NCBI GenBank assembly: GCA_964572855.1
Contig: CAZNGF010000072.1
Span: 1 to 11,500 of the forward strand
Origin: CAZNGF01 sp964572855
GTDB taxonomy: Bacteria; Bipolaricaulota; Bipolaricaulia; RBG-16-55-9; JAJCYT01
DNA: 11,500 bases
Direction of reading: 5' to 3'
The notes beneath the pieces are model-generated. The model had not been told where the DNA came from. It saw only the letters and a list, made by a program, of their open reading frames with translations, and made no database searches. Positions within the stretch are counted from its first letter, which is position 1. Each line of letters begins with the position of its first letter. Of the stretch, positions 1 through 4,993 are shown in pieces. The translations under genes and the position numbers were made by a program.

Positions 1-59
1 TAGCTTTAGGAGGGAACGCGCACAACCGGCATGGGCTCGAACACAGCGTGGCCCGAGCT

Positions 60-99
60 TATAATGGTCCCGCTTGACCCTTGTGAAACCCCAAGGAGG
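60..99 (+). promoter_or_regulatory. bioY promoter -10 box and ribosome binding site
   Basis: A perfect TATAAT lies at 60-65. No good -35 box stands 17-18 bp upstream; the best there is the weak TCGAAC at 37-42. Transcription would begin near 72, giving a leader of about 33 nt. A strong Shine-Dalgarno AGGAGG at 94-99 stands 5 nt before the TTG at 105 and decides that start. This is a conventional leadered gene, unlike the leaderless ones further on. I looked for a BirA-type palindrome and found none convincing. Confidence 0.55.
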
Positions 100-104
100 T
101 CCCT

Positions 105-686
105 TTGGCCACCAACGTCCGCTCGCTCGTCTTGACCGATCGACTCTTCCCGCAAGTGGGACTGAGGCGAAACGCGCTGCTCGCCCTCGGCGGCAGCGTC
201 GCCGTGGCGCTGCTGGCCCAAGCCAGCGTGCAGCTCCCGTTCACGCCCGTGCCGATCACGGGGCAGACGCTGGGCGTGTTGCTGGTCGGGACCCTACTCG
301 GCTCCCGGCTCGGCGCGCTGGCCGTGGGGCTCTACGTGCTGGAGGGCGCCGTGGGCCTGCCCGTGTATGCGGGCTTCAAGGGCGGCTTCCCCGTGCTGAT
401 GGGCCCCACCGGCGGCTACCTGCTCGGCTTCGTGGTCGCGGCCTTTGCGGTCGGCTGGCTGGCCGAGCGCCGTTGGGACCGGCACGTGCTCAAGACGGTC
501 GCTGCCATGCTGTTCGGCAACGCGATCATCTACGCCGTCGGGCTTCCGTGGCTCGGCAACCTGGTGGGCTGGGAGAACGTGCTCAACCTGGGCCTGTGGC
601 CGTTTGTCCCCGGCGACCTCCTCAAGGTCGCGCTGGCCGCCGCGCTGCTTCCCGGCGCGTGGCGCTGGGTGAACCGGGAGCGATAG
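105..686 (+). CDS. bioY: BioY family biotin transporter (substrate-binding S component)
   Basis: This 193-residue integral membrane protein is the expected size for BioY, the biotin-binding S component of ECF transporters, which imports biotin alone or with the EcfA/A'/T energy module. Visible family signatures are PFTPVPITGQTLGVLL at about 45-60, GLPVYAGFKGG at about 84-94, GPTGGYLLGF at about 100-109 and PFVPGDLLK near the C-terminus. The rest is alternating hydrophobic helices, as in a six-helix S component. TTG at 105 is chosen because AGGAGG stands 5 nt upstream and the family's short N-terminal extension follows. No ecfA or ecfT gene lies beside it, so an unlinked energy module or solitary function must be assumed. 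It converges on the next gene with only 22 nt between stop codons. Biotin as substrate is known for the family and inferred here. Confidence 0.93.
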   Translation: MATNVRSLVLTDRLFPQVGLRRNALLALGGSVAVALLAQASVQLPFTPVPITGQTLGVLLVGTLLGSRLGALAVGLYVLEGAVGLPVYAGFKGGFPVLMGPTGGYLLGFVVAAFAVGWLAERRWDRHVLKTVAAMLFGNAIIYAVGLPWLGNLVGWENVLNLGLWPFVPGDLLKVALAAALLPGAWRWVNRER

Positions 687-708
687 GGAAAGCCCGTCCC
701 CCAACCTT

Positions 709-1638
709 TCAACACCCGTCCGTCTCCGGCGCTCCCGGGAACTCGGGGCAGAGGTCGTGTTCGTCCGGCACGCCGTCCCCGTCACCGTCGAGCGCTTGGT
801 CGGGGGCCTCGGGCCAGAGCGGGGCGTAATCGAGCGCGGCAAGTGACTCCGCGATGCGCGCGTGGCCGGCCTCGCTGGGGTGGATGCCGTCGGGGCCGAT
901 GAGGTCCGCTGGATCTTGCATGCCGTCGGGGCCGTTGAAGGCGCGCGAGACGCGCGCCAGCGGGATGCCGTGTGCGGCCGCGCTCTCGGCGAAGAACGCG
1001 TTGACCTCGTCGAAGTAGGGCTTGAAGACCTCGAAGTCGCTGCAGCGGCCGTCGGCGTTCAGGTCGTCACAGGCGTCGTCGGGCCAACTGTTCCGCACGC
1101 GATCGGCCGCCACGAACGGGTTGTACAGGTCCATCGTGCGCACGATCGTGTGGCTGAGCGCGCGGGCGTCGAGCACGGCCGCCACGATTTGTCCCCAGTT
1201 CGACTTGAGCTCCCCGAGCGCCGCGCGCAGGCAGTCCTGATTGTCCGGTCCGCCGCAGCGGCCGCGCTGGTAGTCGTAGCGCGCGAACTGCAGGTCGTTG
1301 CCGCCGATGTTCCAGGTCACGACCTGGGCATGCCCCACCGGCGCGCGATAGCGGTCGCTTTCCAGCCGTTGCAGCAGGTCGGCGCTGCGAAAGCCGTTGC
1401 GGCTCAGGTTGATCAGCTCGACCTCGGCGTCGGTGTCCGCTTCAAGCCGCGCGGCGTAGCGCCGGGCGTAACCGCGCTCGGCGTTGTAGCCGGTGCCGAG
1501 CGAGTCGCCCAGCGCCACGTAGAGCCAGTCCAGCCCATCTCCCTGAGCTGCAAGGGGGACGACGGCCAGCGTGGCGGCCAGCGCGAACGCGAGCGCGGCG
1601 CGCACCCACATCCGGTGTTTCGTTCGCCGTGCTTTCAT
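709..1638 (-). CDS. Secreted SGNH/GDSL-type hydrolase with calcium-binding-like repeats
   Basis: This 309-residue protein begins with a signal peptide: a basic n-region, a hydrophobic stretch at about 13-30 and a likely cleavage near residue 31. The SGNH fold follows. ALGDS gives the nucleophile Ser46, GGND at 112-115 supplies the oxyanion Gly and Asn, and D250..H253 in the DGIHPS motif complete the catalytic set. It is therefore probably an exported esterase or lipase of unknown substrate. Acidic segments stand out: D-rich residues 187-202 with paired cysteines, and a C-terminal DGDGDGVPDEHDLCPEF at 284-300 that resembles a thrombospondin type 3 calcium repeat. ATG at 1638 is chosen because it opens the signal peptide and sits 6 nt after a TATACT box. 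The frame stays open far upstream, but that part lies inside the divergent gene. The catalytic set is visible; the ester substrate is unknown. Confidence 0.87.
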   Translation of the reverse strand: MKARRTKHRMWVRAALAFALAATLAVVPLAAQGDGLDWLYVALGDSLGTGYNAERGYARRYAARLEADTDAEVELINLSRNGFRSADLLQRLESDRYRAPVGHAQVVTWNIGGNDLQFARYDYQRGRCGGPDNQDCLRAALGELKSNWGQIVAAVLDARALSHTIVRTMDLYNPFVAADRVRNSWPDDACDDLNADGRCSDFEVFKPYFDEVNAFFAESAAAHGIPLARVSRAFNGPDGMQDPADLIGPDGIHPSEAGHARIAESLAALDYAPLWPEAPDQALDGDGDGVPDEHDLCPEFPGAPETDGC

Positions 1639-1644
1639 GCCGTC

Positions 1645-1673
1645 AGTATAGGGAGCACTCCACGCCTCGACAG
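1645..1673 (-). promoter_or_regulatory. Leaderless promoter of the SGNH hydrolase gene
   Basis: On the minus strand TATACT (1650-1645) is followed by 6 nt and then the ATG at 1638, so transcription should start at or next to the A of the start codon. No Shine-Dalgarno sequence could fit. A weak -35 box, CTGTCG (1673-1668), lies 17 bp upstream. It abuts the -35 box of the divergent sulfurtransferase gene, so the two polymerase sites share one side. Confidence 0.6.
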
Positions 1674-1675
1674 CC

Positions 1676-1704
1676 TTGCGTCCCGCGGCAGCGCGGCTTA
1701 CAAC
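1676..1704 (+). promoter_or_regulatory. Leaderless promoter of the sulfurtransferase gene
   Basis: TTGCGT (1676-1681), a 17 bp spacer and TACAAC (1699-1704) are followed by 6 nt and GTG at 1711. The geometry matches the SGNH, aldolase and folP promoters, and no Shine-Dalgarno sequence is present. The last base of the -10 box deviates from TANNNT, so this is the weakest -10 of the group. Its placement relative to the start supports GTG 1711 as the real start. Confidence 0.5.
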
Positions 1705-1710
1705 GGCTTC

Positions 1711-2484
1711 GTGGAGGGGAATCCGAAGCTTTTGACCGAACCCGACGAACTGCGGGACTTCCGGGGGCGGATCGTGGACGCGCGCGCGCCCGACCGCTTC
1801 GCACGCGGCCACATCCCCGGCGCGTCCAACCTGCCGGCCGCATCCGTCACGCGCGAGGAGGGCGACATCCAGTACGTGACCGGGCCGGAGCGCATCGCGC
1901 GCGCCGCCGGGCAAACGGGCATCGACCATGACGCGCCCGTGGCCGTCTACGGTGAGGGCGCGCAACTGGAGGCCGCTTATCTCTTCTGGGCGCTGGAGCA
2001 CGTCGGGCACGAGCGCGTATCCTTGCTCGACGGCGGGCTGAGCGCGTGGCTGGCCGCCGGCGGCGCGCTGGCCACCGAGGCGCCACCTCCGGAGCCCACA
2101 CGCTTTCGCCCCAAGCCCCACCGGAACCGTCGCATGACGTGCGAGGCGCTGCAGGGCCGCCTGCGAGACGAGATGCTTTGCGCGCTGGACGCACGGTCCG
2201 AACTCGAATACCGCCTGGGCCGGCTGCCCGGAGCCGCCTGGCTCCCCTGGGAAACGCTGCTGCGGACGGACGGCCGCTTCCGCTCGCTGGGCGCGTTGCG
2301 GGAGACGTTCGCGGAAGCCGGCCTTGACGGACACACGACGGCCGTTTCCTATTGCGGCCACGGCGTGCGCGCCGCGCTGGTCTACGTCGGCCTGCGCCTG
2401 ATCGGCCACCCGGACGCGCGCCTCTACGACGGCTCCTGGGCCGAGTGGGGGAGCCGCCCCGAGCTGCCGCGCGAGCGCGGCTGA
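1711..2484 (+). CDS. Two-domain rhodanese-type sulfurtransferase
   Basis: This 257-residue protein has two tandem rhodanese domains, the layout of thiosulfate and 3-mercaptopyruvate sulfurtransferases. These pass a sulfane sulfur from a donor to a thiophilic acceptor through a cysteine persulfide. Domain 1 (about 1-120) keeps VDARAPDRFARGHIPGA and LLDGGLSAW but has Gly81 where a catalytic cysteine would be, as expected for the structural domain. Domain 2 (about 130-255) keeps the active loop CGHGVRA with Cys215, then LYDGSWAEWG. The loop differs from the textbook CRKGVT of rhodanese and CGSGVT of mercaptopyruvate enzymes, so donor choice is open. GTG 1711 is preferred: it gives the normal family length and stands 6 nt after a -10 box. 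The long in-frame extension upstream only shadows the opposite-strand gene. The aldolase gene begins 40 nt after the stop with its own promoter. Confidence 0.88.
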   Translation: MEGNPKLLTEPDELRDFRGRIVDARAPDRFARGHIPGASNLPAASVTREEGDIQYVTGPERIARAAGQTGIDHDAPVAVYGEGAQLEAAYLFWALEHVGHERVSLLDGGLSAWLAAGGALATEAPPPEPTRFRPKPHRNRRMTCEALQGRLRDEMLCALDARSELEYRLGRLPGAAWLPWETLLRTDGRFRSLGALRETFAEAGLDGHTTAVSYCGHGVRAALVYVGLRLIGHPDARLYDGSWAEWGSRPELPRERG

Positions 2485-2488
2485 GCGC

Positions 2489-2518
2489 TTGCCCGCGCCC
2501 GCGCCCCTTCAGTACACT
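2489..2518 (+). promoter_or_regulatory. Leaderless promoter of the aldolase-phosphoesterase pair
   Basis: TTGCCC (2489-2494), an 18 bp spacer and TACACT (2513-2518) are followed by 6 nt and then ATG at 2525. Start of transcription is expected on the A of the ATG. There is no Shine-Dalgarno sequence. The promoter lies in the 40 bp gap after the sulfurtransferase stop, so the aldolase need not depend on read-through. It also argues for ATG 2525 over the in-frame TTG at 2489, which falls inside the -35 box. Confidence 0.6.
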
Positions 2519-2524
2519 TCCGCC

Positions 2525-3361
2525 ATGAGAACGTTCCCCTTCGCAGGCGCCGCCGTGGCCGCCGTGACCCCGTTTACGGAGTCTGGCGCGCTCGATTTCC
2601 CGTTGTTCGCGGACCTGATCGGCTGGTGGCTCGAACAGGGGATCGACGCGTTGGTGGTGTGCGGCTCGACCGGGGAGTTCGCCTACCTCGCCCCGGACGA
2701 GCGCCTGCACTTGTTCGAGCGCGCGGTCGCCGCGTGCGCGGGGCGGGTCCCCGTGATCGCCGGGACGGGCTTCCCGGACACCGGGACGACGCTTCGGGTC
2801 ACGCGCGCGGCCCAGGAGCTGGGCATCAACGCCGCCATGGTGGTCACGCCCTACTACTACCCCCTGTCCAACGAGGCCATGGTCGCGCACTACGAGGCCG
2901 TGGCGAGCGAAACGTTCCTGCCCGTGTTCGTCTACAACATGCCGCCGTTCGCCCACGTCGACCTCGCGCCCGAGTTGATCCGCCGGCTCGCCCGGATCGA
3001 GGGGATCGCCGGGATCAAGGACAGCGGCGGAGACCTGGACGCGCTGCGCGCCGTGATCGACGGCACACCCGACGACTTCTGCGTCCTGACCGGGAGCTTC
3101 CCGCTGCTGGTCGACGCCGTCGAGGCCGGTGCCAGCGGCGCGATCCTGGCCATCGCCAACCTGATCCCAGCCGATTGCGCCCACATTCGCCGACTGGCCC
3201 AAACCGACCCCGCGGCCGCGCGCAAACGGCAGCAGGCGCACGACGCGCTGGCCGCCTGGGTCAAGGCCAACGGGATCCCGGGGATCAAACACAAGCTGGC
3301 CGAATTGGGCCACCCCGCCGGCCGGCCGCGCCCCCCGCTGCGCCCGCTGGCAGCCGCTTGA
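2525..3361 (+). CDS. Dihydrodipicolinate synthase/N-acetylneuraminate lyase family aldolase, substrate uncertain
   Basis: This 278-residue class I aldolase makes a Schiff base between a lysine and pyruvate or another 2-oxo acid. Visible landmarks are CGSTGE at 46-51 (carboxylate-binding loop), a Tyr-rich TPYYYP at 108-113, VYNMP at 136-140 with the catalytic Tyr137, and GIKDSGG with Schiff-base Lys165. It ends in the usual RPPL segment, so it is full length. Two points argue against true DapA. The loop reads GST rather than GTT. The Arg normally following the YN-P segment, which holds the DapA substrate carboxylate, is replaced by PPFAHV. Related enzymes act on 4-hydroxy-2-oxoglutarate, keto-deoxy sugars or sialic acid; I cannot choose. 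A metallophosphoesterase gene follows after 3 nt, with no obvious metabolic link. ATG 2525 is fixed by the leaderless promoter. The family is sure, the reaction is not. Confidence 0.9.
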   Translation: MRTFPFAGAAVAAVTPFTESGALDFPLFADLIGWWLEQGIDALVVCGSTGEFAYLAPDERLHLFERAVAACAGRVPVIAGTGFPDTGTTLRVTRAAQELGINAAMVVTPYYYPLSNEAMVAHYEAVASETFLPVFVYNMPPFAHVDLAPELIRRLARIEGIAGIKDSGGDLDALRAVIDGTPDDFCVLTGSFPLLVDAVEAGASGAILAIANLIPADCAHIRRLAQTDPAAARKRQQAHDALAAWVKANGIPGIKHKLAELGHPAGRPRPPLRPLAAA

Positions 3362-3364
3362 GCC

Positions 3365-4132
3365 GTGGCCTTCTCGTTCAACCCGCTCGCGATCGAAGAC
3401 GACCTCTGGCTGGTCGACACCGGCCTCTACCACCCCGAGCGCGGCGCGCTCGTGCTGGCCGATTTGCACCTGGGCTACGAAGAGGCGTTGCGCGCCGGCG
3501 GCGCGTTCGTGCCGGATGCGCACTTCGACGAGCTCAGGGCGCGCTTGGCTCGCACCTTTGACCTGCTCGACGTCACCCCGGACGCGCCGCTCCGGGAGCT
3601 GATCCTGAACGGCGACCTGCGCCAAGCGTTCGGGCGGTTCAAGCGGGGGGAGTGGCGCGAGCTGAAAGCCTTTTTCGAGCTCGTCGAACCGTTGTGCGAG
3701 CGGATCGTCGTCGTCGAGGGCAACCACGACCCGAGCTTGGGCTTTCTGGGGCGACGGCACCCGAACGTCACGATTCACCGCGAACACCGCGCGCGCGGCT
3801 GGCTCTACCTGCACGGGGATCGGTTGCCCGAGCTGTGCGATCGGGATGCCTGCGTCGTCATCGGCCACGAGCACCCCGCGCTCTCGCTGCGCGACCCCGT
3901 CACGGGCCGTCAAGAGCGGTACAAGGCTTTCCTGCGCGGGACGTACCGGGGGCGGGCGCTCTGGGTGCTCCCCTCGTGCAACGCGCTGGTCAAGGGGACG
4001 GACCTCTCCCGGGATGCCCTGCTCTCGCCGCTCCTGCGCGAGGCCGCCCGCGCACGGTTGGACGTCTATGCGCGCGACGACAGCGGCCGTCTCTACCCTT
4101 TCGGCCCGTTGGGCCAGTTGCTGGTCGAATGA
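3365..4132 (+). CDS. ICC-like metallophosphoesterase (COG1407 type)
   Basis: This 255-residue calcineurin-like phosphoesterase shows the full set of dimetal ligands in order: D33-x-H35 (ADLHLGYE), G83-D84 (NGDL), GNHD at 119-122, HGD at 140-142 and GHEHP at 157-161. The ADLHLGYE context and the late LPSCNALVKGTDL segment at 202-214 place it near the COG1407 predicted phosphohydrolases, related to the PdeM family of ligase-associated nucleases. Substrate is unknown; nucleic acid or a nucleotide phosphodiester are candidates. No ATP-dependent ligase or helicase neighbour supports the PdeM role here. In many relatives the second motif continues GDLKH; here it is GDLRQ, so that histidine is missing. 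GTG 3365 begins 3 nt after the aldolase stop without a clear ribosome site, so translation is probably coupled. The next candidate promoter overlaps its 3' end. Confidence 0.85.
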   Translation: MAFSFNPLAIEDDLWLVDTGLYHPERGALVLADLHLGYEEALRAGGAFVPDAHFDELRARLARTFDLLDVTPDAPLRELILNGDLRQAFGRFKRGEWRELKAFFELVEPLCERIVVVEGNHDPSLGFLGRRHPNVTIHREHRARGWLYLHGDRLPELCDRDACVVIGHEHPALSLRDPVTGRQERYKAFLRGTYRGRALWVLPSCNALVKGTDLSRDALLSPLLREAARARLDVYARDDSGRLYPFGPLGQLLVE

Positions 4133-4146
4133 CCGCTTGGTACGAT
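4118..4146 (+). promoter_or_regulatory. Candidate promoter at the end of the phosphoesterase gene
   Basis: TTGCTG (4118-4123), a 17 bp spacer and TACGAT (4141-4146) match the promoter type used elsewhere in the window. Start of transcription would be near 4153, three bases before an ATG at 4156. It could serve a small ORF, a non-coding RNA, or the folK operon with a leader of more than 300 nt. Supported by pattern only. Confidence 0.35.
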
Positions 4147-4486
4147 TGGGGCAGCATGCAAGTGGAAACGAGGTGGACGAACGAGACGCGCAAACGAAGA
4201 GGGCAAGCGCGCACAAGGCGGGGAGCAACTCACCGGCTGGTTTGACGACAAAGCGGATAGGTTAGGATTTTGACATCGGTTCTTGGTTTTCTCGCGCGAA
4301 CGCGCATTGACACGGGTCGCCCTGCGCGACCACACGGCAACAAGAGATTCTTCCATCCCACCATTTCGCTTTGCGATCACATCCGCCTCGCCTCATCCGA
4401 CAATGCGCTCGGCGCGTCCCCGCGCCACGCCCCGTAACGCCCTTGCGCGTCCGCACGACGTCCACCGGGTTCCAATCCGGTGGGAG
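4133..4486. other. AT-richer intergenic gap without a convincing gene
   Basis: This 354 bp stretch between the phosphoesterase and folK is the longest non-coding span in the window. Its central part, about 4240-4400, is visibly richer in A and T than the neighbours. It holds a candidate promoter entering from 4118-4146, a 29-codon ORF at 4156-4245, two perfect TTGACA hexamers (4270-4275 and 4307-4312) with no matching -10 box 16-18 bp on, a small hairpin GGTCGC/GCGACC (4315-4331) and a 7 bp hairpin next to the folK start. I compared it by eye with tRNA, tmRNA, RNase P and SRP RNA landmarks on both strands and saw none. No good terminator for the phosphoesterase was found. Confidence 0.6.
4156..4245 (+). 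CDS. Possible 29-residue basic peptide, unproven
   Basis: ATG 4156 opens a 29-codon ORF ending at TGA 4243-4245. The predicted peptide is strongly basic, with many Arg residues and no hydrophobic stretch, and I recognise no family. Its only support is position: the ATG lies 9 nt after a TACGAT box, slightly further than the 5-6 nt seen for the convincing leaderless genes here. There is no good Shine-Dalgarno sequence. It may equally be the 5' part of an untranslated leader or small RNA. Confidence 0.15.
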   Translation: MQVETRWTNETRKRRGQARTRRGATHRLV

Positions 4487-4490
4487 GTGA
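4462..4490 (+). promoter_or_regulatory. folK translation-initiation region: hairpin and strong Shine-Dalgarno
   Basis: A perfect 7 bp inverted repeat, CCACCGG (4462-4468) and CCGGTGG (4477-4483), encloses an 8 nt loop. It runs into GGAGGTGA at 4483-4490, a near-ideal Shine-Dalgarno sequence. One base of that sequence is inside the stem, so the hairpin stacks directly on the ribosome site. The only ordinary start codon nearby, GTG 4487, overlaps the Shine-Dalgarno itself. At the ideal distance (8 nt after GGAGG) stands ACG 4496. Confidence 0.5.
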
Positions 4491-4993
4491 CGCCAACGGG
4501 ACGCACACAGATCGCTTACCTCGGCCTGGGGGCCAACCTCGGCCGGCGCGAGCAGACGTTGCGGCGCGCCGCCGAACGGCTGGACCGCCCCCCGCTGCGC
4601 GCGCGCCGCATGGCCTCGCTCTACGAAACCGAGCCCATGGGCGTGACCGACCAACCCCGCTTCCTCAACAGCGTGCTCGAGGTCGAGACCGAGGCGGACC
4701 CGTGGGCGCTGCTGGCGCGCTGCAAGGTCGTCGAGGCCGAACTGGGCCGCGTGGCACGGGCGCGCTGGGGGCCCCGCGAGATCGACGTGGACGTGTTGCT
4801 GTACGCGCCCTGGGTCGTGCGCACGCCGGCGTTGACGGTCCCGCACCCGCGGATGCACGAACGAGGATTCGTCCTGGAGCCGCTGGCCGAGCTGATCCCC
4901 GAGGGGGTCGACCCCCTGAGCGGGGCGCGCATCGCTCAGCTGGCGCAACGCCTGCGGGACGGTGAGAAGGTGAAACCATCAAAGAGATCCTGA
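4487..4993 (+). CDS. folK: 6-hydroxymethyl-7,8-dihydropterin pyrophosphokinase
   Basis: FolK transfers pyrophosphate from ATP to 6-hydroxymethyl-7,8-dihydropterin, giving the substrate of dihydropteroate synthase (FolP, encoded on the other strand at 9090-9923). From GTG 4487 it has 168 residues, the family norm. Motifs in order are AYLGLGANLG (about 10-19), YETEPMGVTDQPRFLNSV (about 46-63), RWGPREIDVDVLLY (about 93-106, with the Mg/ATP-binding D-x-D) and PHPRMHERGFVLEPLAEL (about 119-136). The start is uncertain. GTG 4487 lies inside the Shine-Dalgarno sequence; ACG 4496 or ATC 4511 would also keep the whole fold. Upstream in-frame ATG 4403 has no ribosome site or family similarity. Its 3' end overlaps the start of the RNase gene by 16 nt, suggesting coupled translation. 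Function is certain; only the first few residues are open. Confidence 0.93.
   Translation: MTPTGRTQIAYLGLGANLGRREQTLRRAAERLDRPPLRARRMASLYETEPMGVTDQPRFLNSVLEVETEADPWALLARCKVVEAELGRVARARWGPREIDVDVLLYAPWVVRTPALTVPHPRMHERGFVLEPLAELIPEGVDPLSGARIAQLAQRLRDGEKVKPSKRS
4967..4980 (+). promoter_or_regulatory. Ribosome site and non-canonical ATC start of the RNase E/G gene
   Basis: AAGGTG (4967-4972), a fair Shine-Dalgarno match, is followed after 5 nt by ATC (4978-4980). The next codons give the family's N-terminus KEILIS. In this frame there is a stop at 4963-4965, and no ATG, GTG or TTG occurs between it and GTG 5086. ATC 4978 is therefore the best start; CTG 4990 is the other non-standard option. 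Confidence 0.55.

Noticed and set aside
1..59. End of an upstream gene or a small ORF at ATG 31
   Set aside because: The stretch is too short to judge. The AGGAGG at 9-14 is 16 nt from ATG 31, and the frame runs into bioY without family similarity.
70..104. BirA operator in front of bioY
   Set aside because: TTGTGAAACC resembles one half-site loosely, but there is no matching second half at the right spacing.
686..712. Bidirectional terminator between bioY and the SGNH gene
   Set aside because: Only a 4 bp GGGA/TCCC pairing and no clear T-run on either strand.
74..829. 251-codon plus-strand frame starting 8 nt after the bioY -10 box
   Set aside because: It overlaps bioY in another frame, is Arg/Ala/Pro-rich without domains, and bioY has the ribosome site.
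862..1710. Upstream in-frame extension of the sulfurtransferase
   Set aside because: It lies entirely opposite the SGNH hydrolase and its promoter, and the family N-terminus begins at GTG 1711.
1639..2409. Upstream in-frame extension of the SGNH hydrolase
   Set aside because: It is antisense to the sulfurtransferase; the signal peptide and promoter fix the start at 1638.
1847..4228. Very long minus-strand open frame of 793 codons
   Set aside because: It lies opposite three well-identified genes, has the composition of a high-GC antisense frame and shows no recognisable domain.
4270..4335. Two perfect TTGACA boxes taken as sigma-70 promoters
   Set aside because: No TANNNT or similar -10 box occurs 16-18 bp downstream of either.
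4462..4490. tRNA T-arm-like word GGTTCCAATCC before folK
   Set aside because: The true pairing is a 7 bp stem with an 8 nt loop, not a 5 bp stem with a 7 nt loop. No acceptor, D or anticodon arms can be built around it.
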